This document shows positions 35,295 to 43,646 of a stretch of 64,000 nt of DNA, one piece after another; within the stretch, counting starts at the first letter, position 1; every line of letters begins with the position of its first letter. A program made the translations under genes and the position numbers. The notes under the pieces are model-generated. The model made no database searches and was not told the DNA's origin. It worked only from the letters and a program-made list of their open reading frames with translations. The stretch is from Burkholderia paludis (GTDB lineage: Bacteria; Pseudomonadota; Gammaproteobacteria; Burkholderiales; Burkholderiaceae). Where the stretch lies: assembly GCF_000732615.1 (NCBI RefSeq), contig NZ_JPGL01000046.1:16600-80599 (forward strand), in the 5' to 3' direction.

Positions 35295-35352
35295 CGCGCG
35301 GGCGGCGGCCCGCGCCGGACGGCGCAGGCGCGACGGGCCCCAGTGACGCCGC

Positions 35353-37125
35353 CTAGGCGGCGGCGTCCGCGCGCGGCTCGGCGACCGACAGGCGCTTCAG
35401 CGCCGCCTGCACTTCCTCCGGCTCGAACGCGGCCAGCACGTCGGCCGTCGGCTTCTCGAGCGCCTTCAGGTGTGCGCGCAGGATCTCCTGCTTCACGACG
35501 AGCAGCTGGCTCGGGTGCATCGAGAACTCGGTGAGCCCCATCCCGAGCAGCAGGCGCGTGAGCGCCGGATCGCCGGCCATCTCCCCGCACACCGACACGG
35601 ATACGCCCGCGCGCTTCGCTTCGCGCAGCGTGTAGGCGATCAGGTGCAGCACGGCCGGATGCAGCGGGTCGTACAGGTGCGCGACCGCGTTGTCCGCGCG
35701 GTCGATCGCGAGCGTGTACTGGATCAGGTCGTTCGTGCCGATCGACAGGAAGTCGAAGCGCTTCAGGAACAGCGGCAGCGCGATCGCCGCGGCCGGAATC
35801 TCGATCATCGCGCCGATGCGCACGTTCGGGTCGTACGCGAGCCCCGCGTCGTCGAGCTGGCGCTTCGCCTCGCGGATCAGGTCGAGCGTCTGGTCGATCT
35901 CCTGCGCGTGCGCGAGCATCGGGATCAGGATCTTCACCTGGCCGAACGCGGACGCGCGCAGGATCGCGCGCAACTGCGTGAGGAACATCTGCGGCTCGGA
36001 CAGGCTCCAGCGAATCGCGCGCAGGCCGAGCGCGGGATTCGGCGCCGTCTCGTAGCCCTCGTCGAGCGCTTCGAGCGGCTTGTCGGCGCCGACGTCGATC
36101 GTGCGGATCGTCACCGGCATGCCCTTCATCCACTCGACGGCGCGCTTGTACGCGGCGAACTGCTCCTCTTCCTCCGGCATCGCCTTCTGATGCATGAACA
36201 GGAACTCGGAACGGAACAGCCCGACGCCGACCGCGCCGGCCTCGACGGCCGCCTTCGCATCGTCGGGCAGCTCGATGTTCGCGTACAGCTCGATCTTGGT
36301 GCCGCACAACGTTTGCGTCGGCGAGAACTTCAAACGCTGCAGCTTGCGTTGCTCCAGCAGCTTCTCGGACTGCCGGTACGAATATTCCTCGAGAACGATC
36401 GGCGCCGGATCGACGATCACGATGCCCTGGTCGCCGTCGACGATGATCAGGTCGTCCTGGCGGATCAGCGCGCTTGCGTGCTGGACGCCGACCGCGGCCG
36501 GAATGCCGAGGCTGCGCGCGACGATCGCCGTGTGCGACGTGCGGCCGCCGAGATCGGTGACGAACGCCTGGAACGACTGGGTCTTGAACTGCATCATGTC
36601 GGCCGGCGCGATGTCGTGCGCGACGACGATCATTTCGTTCGTGCCGTTCGCGGCCGCGCGGTCGAGCGCCTGCGACGCCGACGGCGCGCCGGCGAGCGCC
36701 TTCAGCACGCGCTCGACCACCTGCTCGATGTCGGCCTTGCGCTCGCGCAGGTATTCGTCCTCGATGTCGTCGAAGTGACGCGTGAGCAGCTCGAGCTGCT
36801 CGGTGAGCGCCCACTCGACGTTGTAGCGGCGCGTACGGATCAGGTCGATGGTTTCCTGCACGAGCATCGCGTCGCTCAGGATCATCGCGTGCACGTCGAT
36901 GAATGCGCCGACCTCGGTCGGGGTGTCGTCGGTCAGGTCGGCGCGCAGCGCCTCGAGTTCCCGATGCACGACGTCGAGCGCCGTGCGGAACCGCTCGACC
37001 TCGGCATCGATCTGGTTGGCCTCGACAAGGTAATGGGCGACGTCGAGCGCCGCCGGCGCGATCAGATACGCTCGACCGATCGCGATACCTCGTGAGACGG
37101 GAATGCCAAGCAGCGTGAAGGACAC
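35353..37125 (-). CDS. ptsI: PTS enzyme I
   Basis: This 590-residue enzyme I transfers phosphate from PEP to HPr. The N-terminal domain holds the phosphohistidine in GGRTSHTAIVARSLGIPA; the C-terminal PEP-binding barrel contains GLFRSEFLFM, LRAIRWSL, EIPAA and DLIQYTLAIDR, with catalytic Cys in SVCGEMAGDP. GTG 37125 is chosen because AGGAGG (complement of 37131-37136) lies 5 nt upstream; the other GTG (37131) overlaps it. A terminator separates it from ptsH, so it appears to use its own promoter. Confidence 0.95.
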   Translation of the reverse strand: MSFTLLGIPVSRGIAIGRAYLIAPAALDVAHYLVEANQIDAEVERFRTALDVVHRELEALRADLTDDTPTEVGAFIDVHAMILSDAMLVQETIDLIRTRRYNVEWALTEQLELLTRHFDDIEDEYLRERKADIEQVVERVLKALAGAPSASQALDRAAANGTNEMIVVAHDIAPADMMQFKTQSFQAFVTDLGGRTSHTAIVARSLGIPAAVGVQHASALIRQDDLIIVDGDQGIVIVDPAPIVLEEYSYRQSEKLLEQRKLQRLKFSPTQTLCGTKIELYANIELPDDAKAAVEAGAVGVGLFRSEFLFMHQKAMPEEEEQFAAYKRAVEWMKGMPVTIRTIDVGADKPLEALDEGYETAPNPALGLRAIRWSLSEPQMFLTQLRAILRASAFGQVKILIPMLAHAQEIDQTLDLIREAKRQLDDAGLAYDPNVRIGAMIEIPAAAIALPLFLKRFDFLSIGTNDLIQYTLAIDRADNAVAHLYDPLHPAVLHLIAYTLREAKRAGVSVSVCGEMAGDPALTRLLLGMGLTEFSMHPSQLLVVKQEILRAHLKALEKPTADVLAAFEPEEVQAALKRLSVAEPRADAAA

Positions 37126-37192
37126 GCGCACCTCCTCTGTACAAGTAAAGCCGCGGCACACTGCTGCGATGCGCTTATGACCCCGGTTAGCG

Positions 37193-37198
37193 ATTATA
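37193..37198 (-). promoter_or_regulatory. Probable -10 element of ptsI
   Basis: On the minus strand TATAAT (37198-37193) lies 67 bp before the ptsI start, downstream of the ptsH terminator. The -35 region is poor. It supports independent transcription of ptsI. Confidence 0.5.
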
Positions 37199-37263
37199 AA
37201 TTCCGCGACTCCCTGCTGACTGCATGCACCGCAGCATTGCGCATTCCGCATCAATGCTGCCGG

Positions 37264-37293
37264 CGAAAAAAATGCCGCGAAATTCGCGGCATT
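37264..37293 (-). terminator. Intrinsic terminator between ptsH and ptsI
   Basis: On the minus strand a hairpin with arms AATGCCGCGAA (37293-37283) and TTCGCGGCATT (37281-37271) is followed by a run of T (complement of 37266-37272). It lies 34 bp after the ptsH stop and 139 bp before ptsI. Confidence 0.88.
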
Positions 37294-37326
37294 CCGACTG
37301 GAATCGGCAACGATCCCACCCGGGGA

Positions 37327-37596
37327 TCACTGGCCTTCGCCGAACTTGTCCGCGATCAGTTTCAGCAGCGCGTCCATCGCTTCCCGCTCGTCGGACCCTT
37401 CGGTCTCGATCGTCACGGTACTGCCGATGCCCGCCGCCAGCATCATGACCCCCATGATGCTCTTCGCATTGATCTTGCGCCCGTTGCGCGTCATCCAGAC
37501 TTCCGACTGGAAGTTGCCGGCCAGTTGCGTAAGCTTGGCCGATGCGCGCGCATGGAGCCCCAGTTTATTGACGATGGTGGTTTCTTGTTGAAGCAT
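37327..37596 (-). CDS. ptsH: HPr phosphocarrier protein
   Basis: This 89-residue HPr carries phosphate from enzyme I to PTS EIIA proteins. The phosphorylated His is in NKLGLHARASAKLT (His16) and the regulatory Ser region is INAKSIMGVMMLAAG (Ser46). It lies 73 bp after the EIIA-Man gene and is followed by an intrinsic terminator, so it ends its operon. Confidence 0.97.
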   Translation of the reverse strand: MLQQETTIVNKLGLHARASAKLTQLAGNFQSEVWMTRNGRKINAKSIMGVMMLAAGIGSTVTIETEGSDEREAMDALLKLIADKFGEGQ

Positions 37597-37669
37597 GATT
37601 CTCGGTCGGGTCGGTCGGGACCGCCGGCGGCGCGCGTCGGCGGGTCGGTCTAAAACGAAATAACGGGTA

Positions 37670-38140
37670 TCAGTGCGATTCGGTGCGCGCTTGCGGTTCG
37701 GGCGGAATCGGCGCGCACTGGCCGCAGCCGGTTTCGGTCGGTGGCGGCGGCGTGCCGGCCGCGACTTCGTGCACGCCCTTCGCCCCGCCGGACAGCGCCT
37801 TGTCGACCAGCTTGTCGAGCGGCACGGTGCGATAGCAGACGGCCCGCACGAGCATCGGCAGGTTGACGCCGGCCAGCACGCGCACGTTGTCGATCTTCGC
37901 CAGCTGGCCCGCGATGTTCGCGGGCGTCGCGCCGTACATGTCGGTCAGCACGACCACGCCGTTCTCTTCCTTGAGCCGCGCGAGTTCCGCGTGCGCGAAC
38001 GCCATGACCTGGGTCGGGTCGCTGTCGGCCATTACGTCGATGCAGCCGATGCGGGCGGGCACGCCGCCATAGATGTGCGCGATGCAGTCCCGCAGCGCGG
38101 TGGCGAGCGGAGCGTGCGCGATGATCAGGATCCCGGCCAT
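37670..38140 (-). CDS. EIIA-Man-type PTS protein with Cys-Pro tail
   Basis: This 156-residue cytoplasmic protein is a mannose-family EIIA domain. The phospho-accepting His9 is in GILIIAHAPLATAL, and VVVLTDMYGATPANIA and VLAGVNLPMLVRA follow. No IIB, IIC or IID gene is next to it, so with HPr and EI it forms a regulatory, non-transport phosphorelay, as known for such EIIA orphans in other proteobacteria. After about residue 130 it has an unusual tail with four Pro, a CGQC motif and more Pro. It is 231 bp downstream of gshB. Confidence 0.93.
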   Translation of the reverse strand: MAGILIIAHAPLATALRDCIAHIYGGVPARIGCIDVMADSDPTQVMAFAHAELARLKEENGVVVLTDMYGATPANIAGQLAKIDNVRVLAGVNLPMLVRAVCYRTVPLDKLVDKALSGGAKGVHEVAAGTPPPPTETGCGQCAPIPPEPQARTESH

Positions 38141-38371
38141 GTCAGATCGCTCCCGTCCGCCCCTGGCGGACCGACACCCCGCGGCGGGGCAACGAGCGTA
38201 GCGAGTGTGGGAGACGTTTCATGTTCAGCCTTGCGACAGTTTCGGGCCCGACCGCCGGGCCTTCGGTGCGCCGATCACGGCACCTGGCAGCGGGCATTGT
38301 AGCAGGCCGGTCGAGCTGCTCCGGCGACGGGGGACCTGCGCGGCCGCCGCCGGGGTTGCGCGGGAAACGGC

Positions 38372-39328
38372 CTAGGCGGCCGCACGCTCCAGCGCGTCGA
38401 TGAACATCGCGGCGACGTCGAAGCCCGTCTGCTCCATGATCTCGCGGAAACACGTCGGGCTCGTCACGTTCACCTCGGTCAGCCAGTCGCCGATCGCATC
38501 GAGGCCGACCAGCAGCAGCCCGCGCGCCGCGAGCACGGGGCCGAGCGTCCGGGCGATCTCGCGATCGCGCTCGGTCAGCGGCTGCGCGACGCCGAGGCCG
38601 CCCGCCGCGAGATTGCCGCGCACCTCGCTGCCCTGCGGAATCCGCGCGAGCGAATACGGCACCGGCTCACCGGCAATCAACAGGATGCGCTTGTCGCCCG
38701 ACTTGATCTCCGGAATGAACTTCTGGATCATCAGCGAACGCGTGCCGTCGTGGCCGAGCATCTCGATGATCGCGCCGAGGTTCATCCCGTCGGCCTTCAC
38801 GCGGAACACGCCCATCCCGCCCATGCCGTCGAGCGGCTTCACGATCACGTCGCCGTGCTCGGCGTGGAACGCGCGCAGGCGCGTCGCATCGCGCGTGACG
38901 AGGGTCGGCGCGACGAATTGCGGGAATTCCCCGATCGCCAGCTTTTCCGAATGATCGCGGATCGACTGCGGCTTGTTGAACACGCGCGCGCCCGCACGCT
39001 CGGCCAGCTCGAGCATCCACGTGGCCGTCACGTATTCCATGTCGAACGGCGGATCCTTGCGCATCAGCACCGCGCCGAACGACGTCAGCGCACGGGATTC
39101 GTGCGCGGCCGCCTCGTACCACGGATGGCGGTGCAGGTCGGCCGTGTCGCCCACGATCGTCACGCGCTGCACGTCGGCCTCGACGCCCGAACCCGTCCAC
39201 GCGAGCTGGTGCGGCTGGCACGCATAGACCGCGTGGCCGCGCCGCGCGGCCTCGGCCATCATCGCGTAGGTCGAATCCTTGTAGATCTTGAAGCGCTCGA
39301 GCGGGTCGGCGATAAAGAGAATGTCCAT
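38372..39328 (-). CDS. gshB: Glutathione synthetase
   Basis: This 318-residue ATP-grasp enzyme joins gamma-glutamylcysteine and glycine. It begins MDILFIADPLERFKIYKDST and carries the conserved FNKPQSIRDHSEKL, the ATP-binding DVIVKPLDGMGGMGVFRV and NVTSPTCFREIMEQTG near the end. It starts 26 bp after gshA, consistent with an operon for both steps of glutathione synthesis. Confidence 0.97.
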   Translation of the reverse strand: MDILFIADPLERFKIYKDSTYAMMAEAARRGHAVYACQPHQLAWTGSGVEADVQRVTIVGDTADLHRHPWYEAAAHESRALTSFGAVLMRKDPPFDMEYVTATWMLELAERAGARVFNKPQSIRDHSEKLAIGEFPQFVAPTLVTRDATRLRAFHAEHGDVIVKPLDGMGGMGVFRVKADGMNLGAIIEMLGHDGTRSLMIQKFIPEIKSGDKRILLIAGEPVPYSLARIPQGSEVRGNLAAGGLGVAQPLTERDREIARTLGPVLAARGLLLVGLDAIGDWLTEVNVTSPTCFREIMEQTGFDVAAMFIDALERAAA

Positions 39329-39354
39329 GAGGTCCTGTACGTAGCGAAGGTGCG

Positions 39355-40644
39355 TTACACCTGGATGGCTTCGGGATCGGTCTTTTCCAGTTCGATCGAC
39401 GACGCGATCAGCGACAGCCGCGCGACGACACCGTACATGTAGAACCGGTTCGGCGGTGCGGCGCCCGGCTTCGCGCCGGCATCCGGCAGCGCGGTGTGCT
39501 CGAAGCCGAGCGGCACGTAGTGCATGCCGGGCGCGTTCAGGTTCTGGTCGCGCTCGCGGCCGCCGTGCGTGCGGTAGAAACCGCCGACCACGTAGCGGTC
39601 GATCATGTACACGACGGGCTCCGCGACCTCGTCGCCGACGCGCTCGAACGTGTACACGCCTTCCTGCACGATCACGTCGCGCACCGCGAGGCCGGCCTTC
39701 GACTCGGCCATCTGCGCGCGCTCGGCCTTCGACAGGCGGCCGATCTCGGCCGCATCGTGCACGGTCATCACGCCGCGCCCGGCCGTGCCCGCGTCGGCCT
39801 TCACGACGACGTACGGCTTCTCGCTGATCCCGTATTCGCGGTACTTGCGCGCGATTTTCTTCAGCACGCCGTCGATCGCGTCGGCGAGCGCCTGCTCGCC
39901 TTCATGCGCCTGCCAGTCGACGCCTTCCACGTGCGCGAAATACGGATTCACCATCCACGGATCGACGCCGACCATCTTCGCGAACTTCTTCGCGACGTCG
40001 TCGTAGCAGGAGAAGTGCGTCGACTTGCGGCGCACGGCCCACCCCGCATGCAGCGGCGGCAGCAGGTACTGCTCGTGCAGGTTTTCCAGCACGGCCGGAA
40101 TGCCGGCCGACAGGTCGTTGTTCAGCAGGATCGAGCACGGATCGAAATTCTTCAGGCCGAGGCGGCGCTGCGAACGCTCGAGCGGCTCGAGCACGATCTT
40201 CTGGCCGTCGGCCAGCGTGATCGGCGTCATGTCGGTGATGCTCGGGTCGAGCGAGCCGAAGCGCACGTTCAGGCCGGCCTGGCGCATGATCGTCGCGAGC
40301 CGCGCGACGTTTTCGAGGTAGAACGCGTTGCGGGTCGGCAGCTCGGGAATCACGAGCAGGTTCTTCGCGTCCGGGCAGATCTTCTCGATCGCGGCCATCG
40401 CGGCCTGCACGGCCAGCGGCAGCACTTCGGACGGCAGATTGTTGAACGCGCCGGGAAACAGGTTCGCGTCGACGGGCGCCAGCTTGAAGCCGGCGTTGCG
40501 CAGGTCAACCGAACAATAGAACGGCGGCGTATGTTCCTGCCATTCGAGCCTGAACCAGCGTTCGATCGCAGGCGTCGCGTCGAGGATCTTCTGCTCGAGT
40601 TCGAGCAGCGGACCGTTCAACGCGGTAACGAGGTGGGGAACCAT
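39355..40644 (-). CDS. gshA: Glutamate-cysteine ligase
   Basis: This 429-residue enzyme makes gamma-glutamylcysteine, the first step of glutathione synthesis. It is not the enterobacterial GshA type but the shorter form (T. ferrooxidans-type) of many beta-proteobacteria, with early RWFRLEWQEHTPPFYCSVDLRN, DPSITDMTPI and late VVKADAGTAGRGVMTVHD. It is followed by gshB on the same strand. The adjacent redox genes grxC and gshB give it clear context. Confidence 0.93.
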   Translation of the reverse strand: MVPHLVTALNGPLLELEQKILDATPAIERWFRLEWQEHTPPFYCSVDLRNAGFKLAPVDANLFPGAFNNLPSEVLPLAVQAAMAAIEKICPDAKNLLVIPELPTRNAFYLENVARLATIMRQAGLNVRFGSLDPSITDMTPITLADGQKIVLEPLERSQRRLGLKNFDPCSILLNNDLSAGIPAVLENLHEQYLLPPLHAGWAVRRKSTHFSCYDDVAKKFAKMVGVDPWMVNPYFAHVEGVDWQAHEGEQALADAIDGVLKKIARKYREYGISEKPYVVVKADAGTAGRGVMTVHDAAEIGRLSKAERAQMAESKAGLAVRDVIVQEGVYTFERVGDEVAEPVVYMIDRYVVGGFYRTHGGRERDQNLNAPGMHYVPLGFEHTALPDAGAKPGAAPPNRFYMYGVVARLSLIASSIELEKTDPEAIQV

Positions 40645-40795
40645 GAATCACTCGCGAGCGGGAGAATGAAGATTGTAGAGCAATTGCCCCGCCCATTTGG
40701 GGATTGTTCCCGGCTTCGCAAGGGTTTGCGGGAAGTTTTCGGCTATTGACCCGATAGCGCGAAGGGTCATGCGCCGCGCCGGCCGACGGCGGAAG

Positions 40796-40820
40796 AAAAA
40801 AAACCCGCCGGGTGGGCGGG
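40796..40820 (-). terminator. Intrinsic terminator after amtB
   Basis: CCCGCC (40804-40809) pairs with GGCGGG (40815-40820) around a 5-nt loop. On the minus strand it is followed by eight T (complement of 40796-40803). It lies 63 bp after the amtB stop and ends the glnK-amtB transcript. Confidence 0.85.
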
Positions 40821-40883
40821 CCGAAGTCGCTGCGCTCATTCGTCGCGGGCGCCGTCGTTGCGGCGGCCCGCCATGCATCCTCT

Positions 40884-42395
40884 TTATTCGACATGCTCGC
40901 CGTGCAGGATCACGTCGAGGCCTTCGCGCTCCTCCTCTTCCGACACGCGCAGGCCCATCGTCAGGTCGATCAGCTTCAGCAGCACGAAGCTCAGCACGCC
41001 GCTGTAGACCAGCGTGATCAGCACGCCCTTCGCCTGCAGCAGCAGGCTGCCGTCGGCGCCGCCGATGTCCTTGACCGCGAACACGCCCGTCAGCAGCGCG
41101 CCCAGGATCCCGCCCACGCCGTGCACGCCGAACGCGTCGAGCGAATCGTCGTAGCCGAGCTTCGACTTGAGCCACGTCGCCGACCAGAAGCACACCACGC
41201 CGGCCGCGATGCCGATCACGAGCGCCCCCGCCACGCCGACGAAACCGGCCGCCGGCGTGATCGCGACGAGACCCGCGACCGCCCCCGACACGATGCCGAG
41301 CACCGACGGCTTGCCCTTCGCGATCCATTCGGCAAACATCCAGCCGAGCGCCGCGCAGGCCGTCGCGACTTGCGTCGTCAGCATCGCGAAGCCGGCACGG
41401 CCGTCGGCGGCAACCGCCGAGCCCGCGTTGAAGCCGAACCAGCCGAACCACAGCATCGAACCGCCGATCATCGTCAGCACGAGGTTGTGCGGCGCCATCG
41501 ATTCACGGCCGTAGCCGACGCGCTTGCCGAGCACCAGGCACGACATCAGGCCCGCGATACCGGCGTTGATGTGCACGACGGTGCCGCCCGCGAAGTCGAG
41601 CACGCCGTCCGACGACAGCCAGCCGGTCGGCTCCCACACCATGTGCGCGATCGGCACATAGACGATCAGCGACCAGAGCGTCATGAACACGAGCATCGCC
41701 GAGAACTTCATGCGGTCGGCGAACGCGCCGCAGATCAGCGCCGGCGTGATGATCGCGAACGTCATCTGGTAGACGAAGTAGACCGATTCCGGGATCGTCG
41801 GCGCGAGATGGCTGACGGTCAGCGTCGTGGCCTTGTCGCCGTGGATGTAGTTCATCCCGTGCAGGAACGCGCGCGACAGGCCGCCGATGAAGCCGTTGCC
41901 CGGCGTGAACGCGAGGCTGTAGCCGACCACCGTCCACAGCACCGTGATCAGCGCGGTGATCGCGAAGCTCTGCATCACGGTCGCGAGCACGTTCTTCTTG
42001 CGGACCATGCCGGCGTAGAACAGCGCGAGGCCGGGGATCGTCATGAACAGCACGAGCGCGGTGGAGGTCAGCATCCACGCGGTGTCGCCTGAGTTGATCT
42101 TCGACGAATCGACCGAGAACGGCGCGGTCGGCGCAGCGGGGGCGGCCGGCGCGGACGCGGCGGCGGCGGCCGAGGCGTCGGCGGCGCCCGAGGCCGGTGC
42201 GGCCGCGGCCGCGGCGGAGGCGTCCGTGGCAGCCGGGGCCGACGCGGCAGGCGCCGCGGCGGACGATGCATCGGAAGCCGTGGCGGCGGGTGCGGACGCA
42301 GCCGCGGCGGACGCCGCGTCGTCTGCAAGCGCGGGGCCGACGCCGGCCGCGATCAGCGAGCCGGCCATCAGCAGGGACATCAGAAGTTTGCGCAT
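40884..42395 (-). CDS. amtB: Ammonium transporter AmtB
   Basis: This 503-residue channel moves ammonium across the inner membrane. A signal peptide (1-24) is followed by an Ala-rich low-complexity segment (about 25-92, ASAPAAT-like repeats), then about eleven helices with WMLTSTALVLFMTIPGLALFYAGMVR and the twin-His motif in DFAGGTVVHINAGIAGL. The low-complexity extension is atypical for E. coli AmtB. It lies 37 bp after glnK, whose product binds AmtB. Confidence 0.95.
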   Translation of the reverse strand: MRKLLMSLLMAGSLIAAGVGPALADDAASAAAASAPAATASDASSAAAPAASAPAATDASAAAAAAPASGAADASAAAAASAPAAPAAPTAPFSVDSSKINSGDTAWMLTSTALVLFMTIPGLALFYAGMVRKKNVLATVMQSFAITALITVLWTVVGYSLAFTPGNGFIGGLSRAFLHGMNYIHGDKATTLTVSHLAPTIPESVYFVYQMTFAIITPALICGAFADRMKFSAMLVFMTLWSLIVYVPIAHMVWEPTGWLSSDGVLDFAGGTVVHINAGIAGLMSCLVLGKRVGYGRESMAPHNLVLTMIGGSMLWFGWFGFNAGSAVAADGRAGFAMLTTQVATACAALGWMFAEWIAKGKPSVLGIVSGAVAGLVAITPAAGFVGVAGALVIGIAAGVVCFWSATWLKSKLGYDDSLDAFGVHGVGGILGALLTGVFAVKDIGGADGSLLLQAKGVLITLVYSGVLSFVLLKLIDLTMGLRVSEEEEREGLDVILHGEHVE

Positions 42396-42432
42396 CTTGG
42401 GTTTCCTCTTGTCGCTTGTCTTGTCTGTTCTG

Positions 42433-42771
42433 TTACAGCGCGTCTGCGCCCGTCTCCCCGGTGCGAATCCGGATCACCTGCTCGATCGGCGTGACGAAAA
42501 TCTTGCCGTCGCCGATCTTGCCGGTGCGCGCGGCCCGCTCGATCGCCTCGACCGCCTGGTCGACGAGATCGTCGGACACGGCCGCCTCGATCTTCATCTT
42601 CGGCAGGAAATCGACCACGTATTCGGCGCCGCGGTACAGTTCGGTATGCCCCTTCTGGCGCCCGAACCCTTTCACCTCCGTCACCGTGATACCCGAGACG
42701 CCAAGCGCCGACAGCGCCTCGCGCGTCTCATCGAGCTTGAACGGCTTGATGATTGCGGTAATCAGTTTCAT
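42433..42771 (-). CDS. glnK: Nitrogen regulatory PII protein GlnK/GlnB
   Basis: This 112-residue PII protein senses 2-oxoglutarate, ATP and uridylylation state to control AmtB and nitrogen metabolism. The T-loop RGAEYVVDFLPKMKIE carries the uridylylated Tyr51, and GKIGDGKIFV is the second signature. Gene order glnK-amtB is standard. Transcription should be nitrogen-controlled: a sigma-54 promoter (42832-42847) and an NtrC-like site (43095-43111) lie upstream. Naming it glnK rather than glnB follows the amtB linkage. Confidence 0.95.
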   Translation of the reverse strand: MKLITAIIKPFKLDETREALSALGVSGITVTEVKGFGRQKGHTELYRGAEYVVDFLPKMKIEAAVSDDLVDQAVEAIERAARTGKIGDGKIFVTPIEQVIRIRTGETGADAL

Positions 42772-42831
42772 GAAGTCCTCTCGCTGGGTTGTCCCGTCGA
42801 ATTGGTTGGAATGATGTAACGGTCTCTTCTC

Positions 42832-42847
42832 AGCAACTCGCATGCCA
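42832..42847 (-). promoter_or_regulatory. Sigma-54 promoter of glnK-amtB
   Basis: On the minus strand TGGCATGCGAGTTGCT (42847-42832) fits the sigma-54 consensus TGGCAC/TG-N4-TTGCW, with -24 GG and -12 GC correctly spaced. It lies 61 bp before the glnK start. Confidence 0.85.
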
Positions 42848-43094
42848 TGTTGGCCCGAGCACCGTTTCGAAAGGCTCCGGAACGGGGTCGCATCCCGTGA
42901 TGTAAGGTGCGGAAGCCCGGCCGAATGGCCAACATGGCCCGGTTTGCTGGCGCGGCGAAAGGATCGTTGCTAGAGTGCACGCACGTCCCGGAATGCCGGG
43001 GCATTCACCCATGCGGGCGCCATGCCCGGAATTCGCGCTCCCGGCGCACCATTTCCGGTCATGCGTGCATCATGGGCACGTACGCAACTGAAGA

Positions 43095-43111
43095 TGCACA
43101 GTTTTTGTGCA
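43095..43111 (-). promoter_or_regulatory. NtrC-like enhancer site
   Basis: TGCACAGTTTTTGTGCA is a 17-bp site matching the TGCAC...GTGCA arms and length of the NtrC enhancer. It sits about 250 bp upstream of the glnK sigma-54 promoter, a typical enhancer distance, but only 16 bp before the ubiK start on the other strand. Confidence 0.7.
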
Positions 43112-43126
43112 AGGAAGGGGAATCAC

Positions 43127-43378
43127 ATGAAGCAACCCAGCGACGTTTTCAACGACCTGCAGTCGCGCGTCAGCGATCTGCTGAAAAACTCGCCGGCCAG
43201 GGACGTCGAGCGCAACGTGAAGGCCATGCTGTCGCAAGGCTTCTCGAAACTCGATCTCGTCACCCGCGAGGAATTCGACACGCAGGCCCAGGTGCTCGCC
43301 CGCACCCGCGTGCGCCTCGAGGAACTCGAAAAGCGCGTCGCGGAACTCGAGCAGAAGCTCTCCGCGCCGCAGGCCTGA
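43127..43378 (+). CDS. ubiK: Ubiquinone biosynthesis accessory factor UbiK (YqiC/BMFP)
   Basis: This 83-residue protein has a central conserved segment (NVKAMLSQGFSKLDLVTREEFD) and a C-terminal coiled coil (about residues 50-80). UbiK proteins help organise the aerobic ubiquinone complex with UbiJ and bind lipids. ATG 43127 has AAGGAAGGGG upstream. Its 5' region overlaps a site shaped like an NtrC enhancer for the divergent glnK operon. Confidence 0.9.
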   Translation: MKQPSDVFNDLQSRVSDLLKNSPARDVERNVKAMLSQGFSKLDLVTREEFDTQAQVLARTRVRLEELEKRVAELEQKLSAPQA

Positions 43379-43452
43379 CGCCCCACCCGGTCGCAAGGTC
43401 CGGGCGCGGGCCGCCTCGCGCGGCCCGCGCCCGCCGCCCCACCGTCGCCCGT

Positions 43453-43518
43453 CGTTCTTCGCGGCACCCTCGTTCTTCGCGGCACCCTCGTTCTTCGCAG
43501 CACCCTCGTTCTTCGCAG
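43453..43518. repeat. 18-bp tandem repeat, about 3.7 copies
   Basis: CGTTCTTCGCGGCACCCT at 43453-43470 recurs at 43471-43488 exactly and at 43489-43506 with one change, with a partial copy at 43507-43518. It lies in the 268-bp gap between ubiK and comM, which holds no other gene. It is not CRISPR-like, having no spacers. Confidence 0.9.
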
Positions 43519-43646
43519 TCCGTCGTTCCGCAGTCTCTCGTTCTTTCCCCGCGCCACGCCGGCAAGCGCGCACCGATTCCTCCGATTCCCGCGGCACGCG
43601 GCCCGTACGGCCGTCGCCTGTCCGCCCTGTTTGCAGGAGCCTCGCC

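Larger units (their letters stand above)
42772..43126. other. Divergent regulatory region between glnK and ubiK
   Basis: This 355-bp gap carries the sigma-54 promoter of glnK-amtB and, about 250 bp upstream of it, an NtrC-like palindrome just before ubiK. No ORF or RNA gene is evident. Confidence 0.6.

Noticed and set aside
35296..35315. GCGCGGGC/GCCCGCGC hairpin between the ThiF-like gene and ptsI as a terminator
   Set aside because: A good stem but no T-run on either strand; such GC palindromes are frequent by chance at this composition.
43072..43088. CGTGC-N7-GCACG palindrome as a second NtrC site
   Set aside because: The half-sites have the reverse polarity of the NtrC consensus arms, so the match is likely accidental.
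43453..43518. Possible CRISPR array
   Set aside because: The 18-bp units are directly adjacent, with no spacers, and no cas genes are present.
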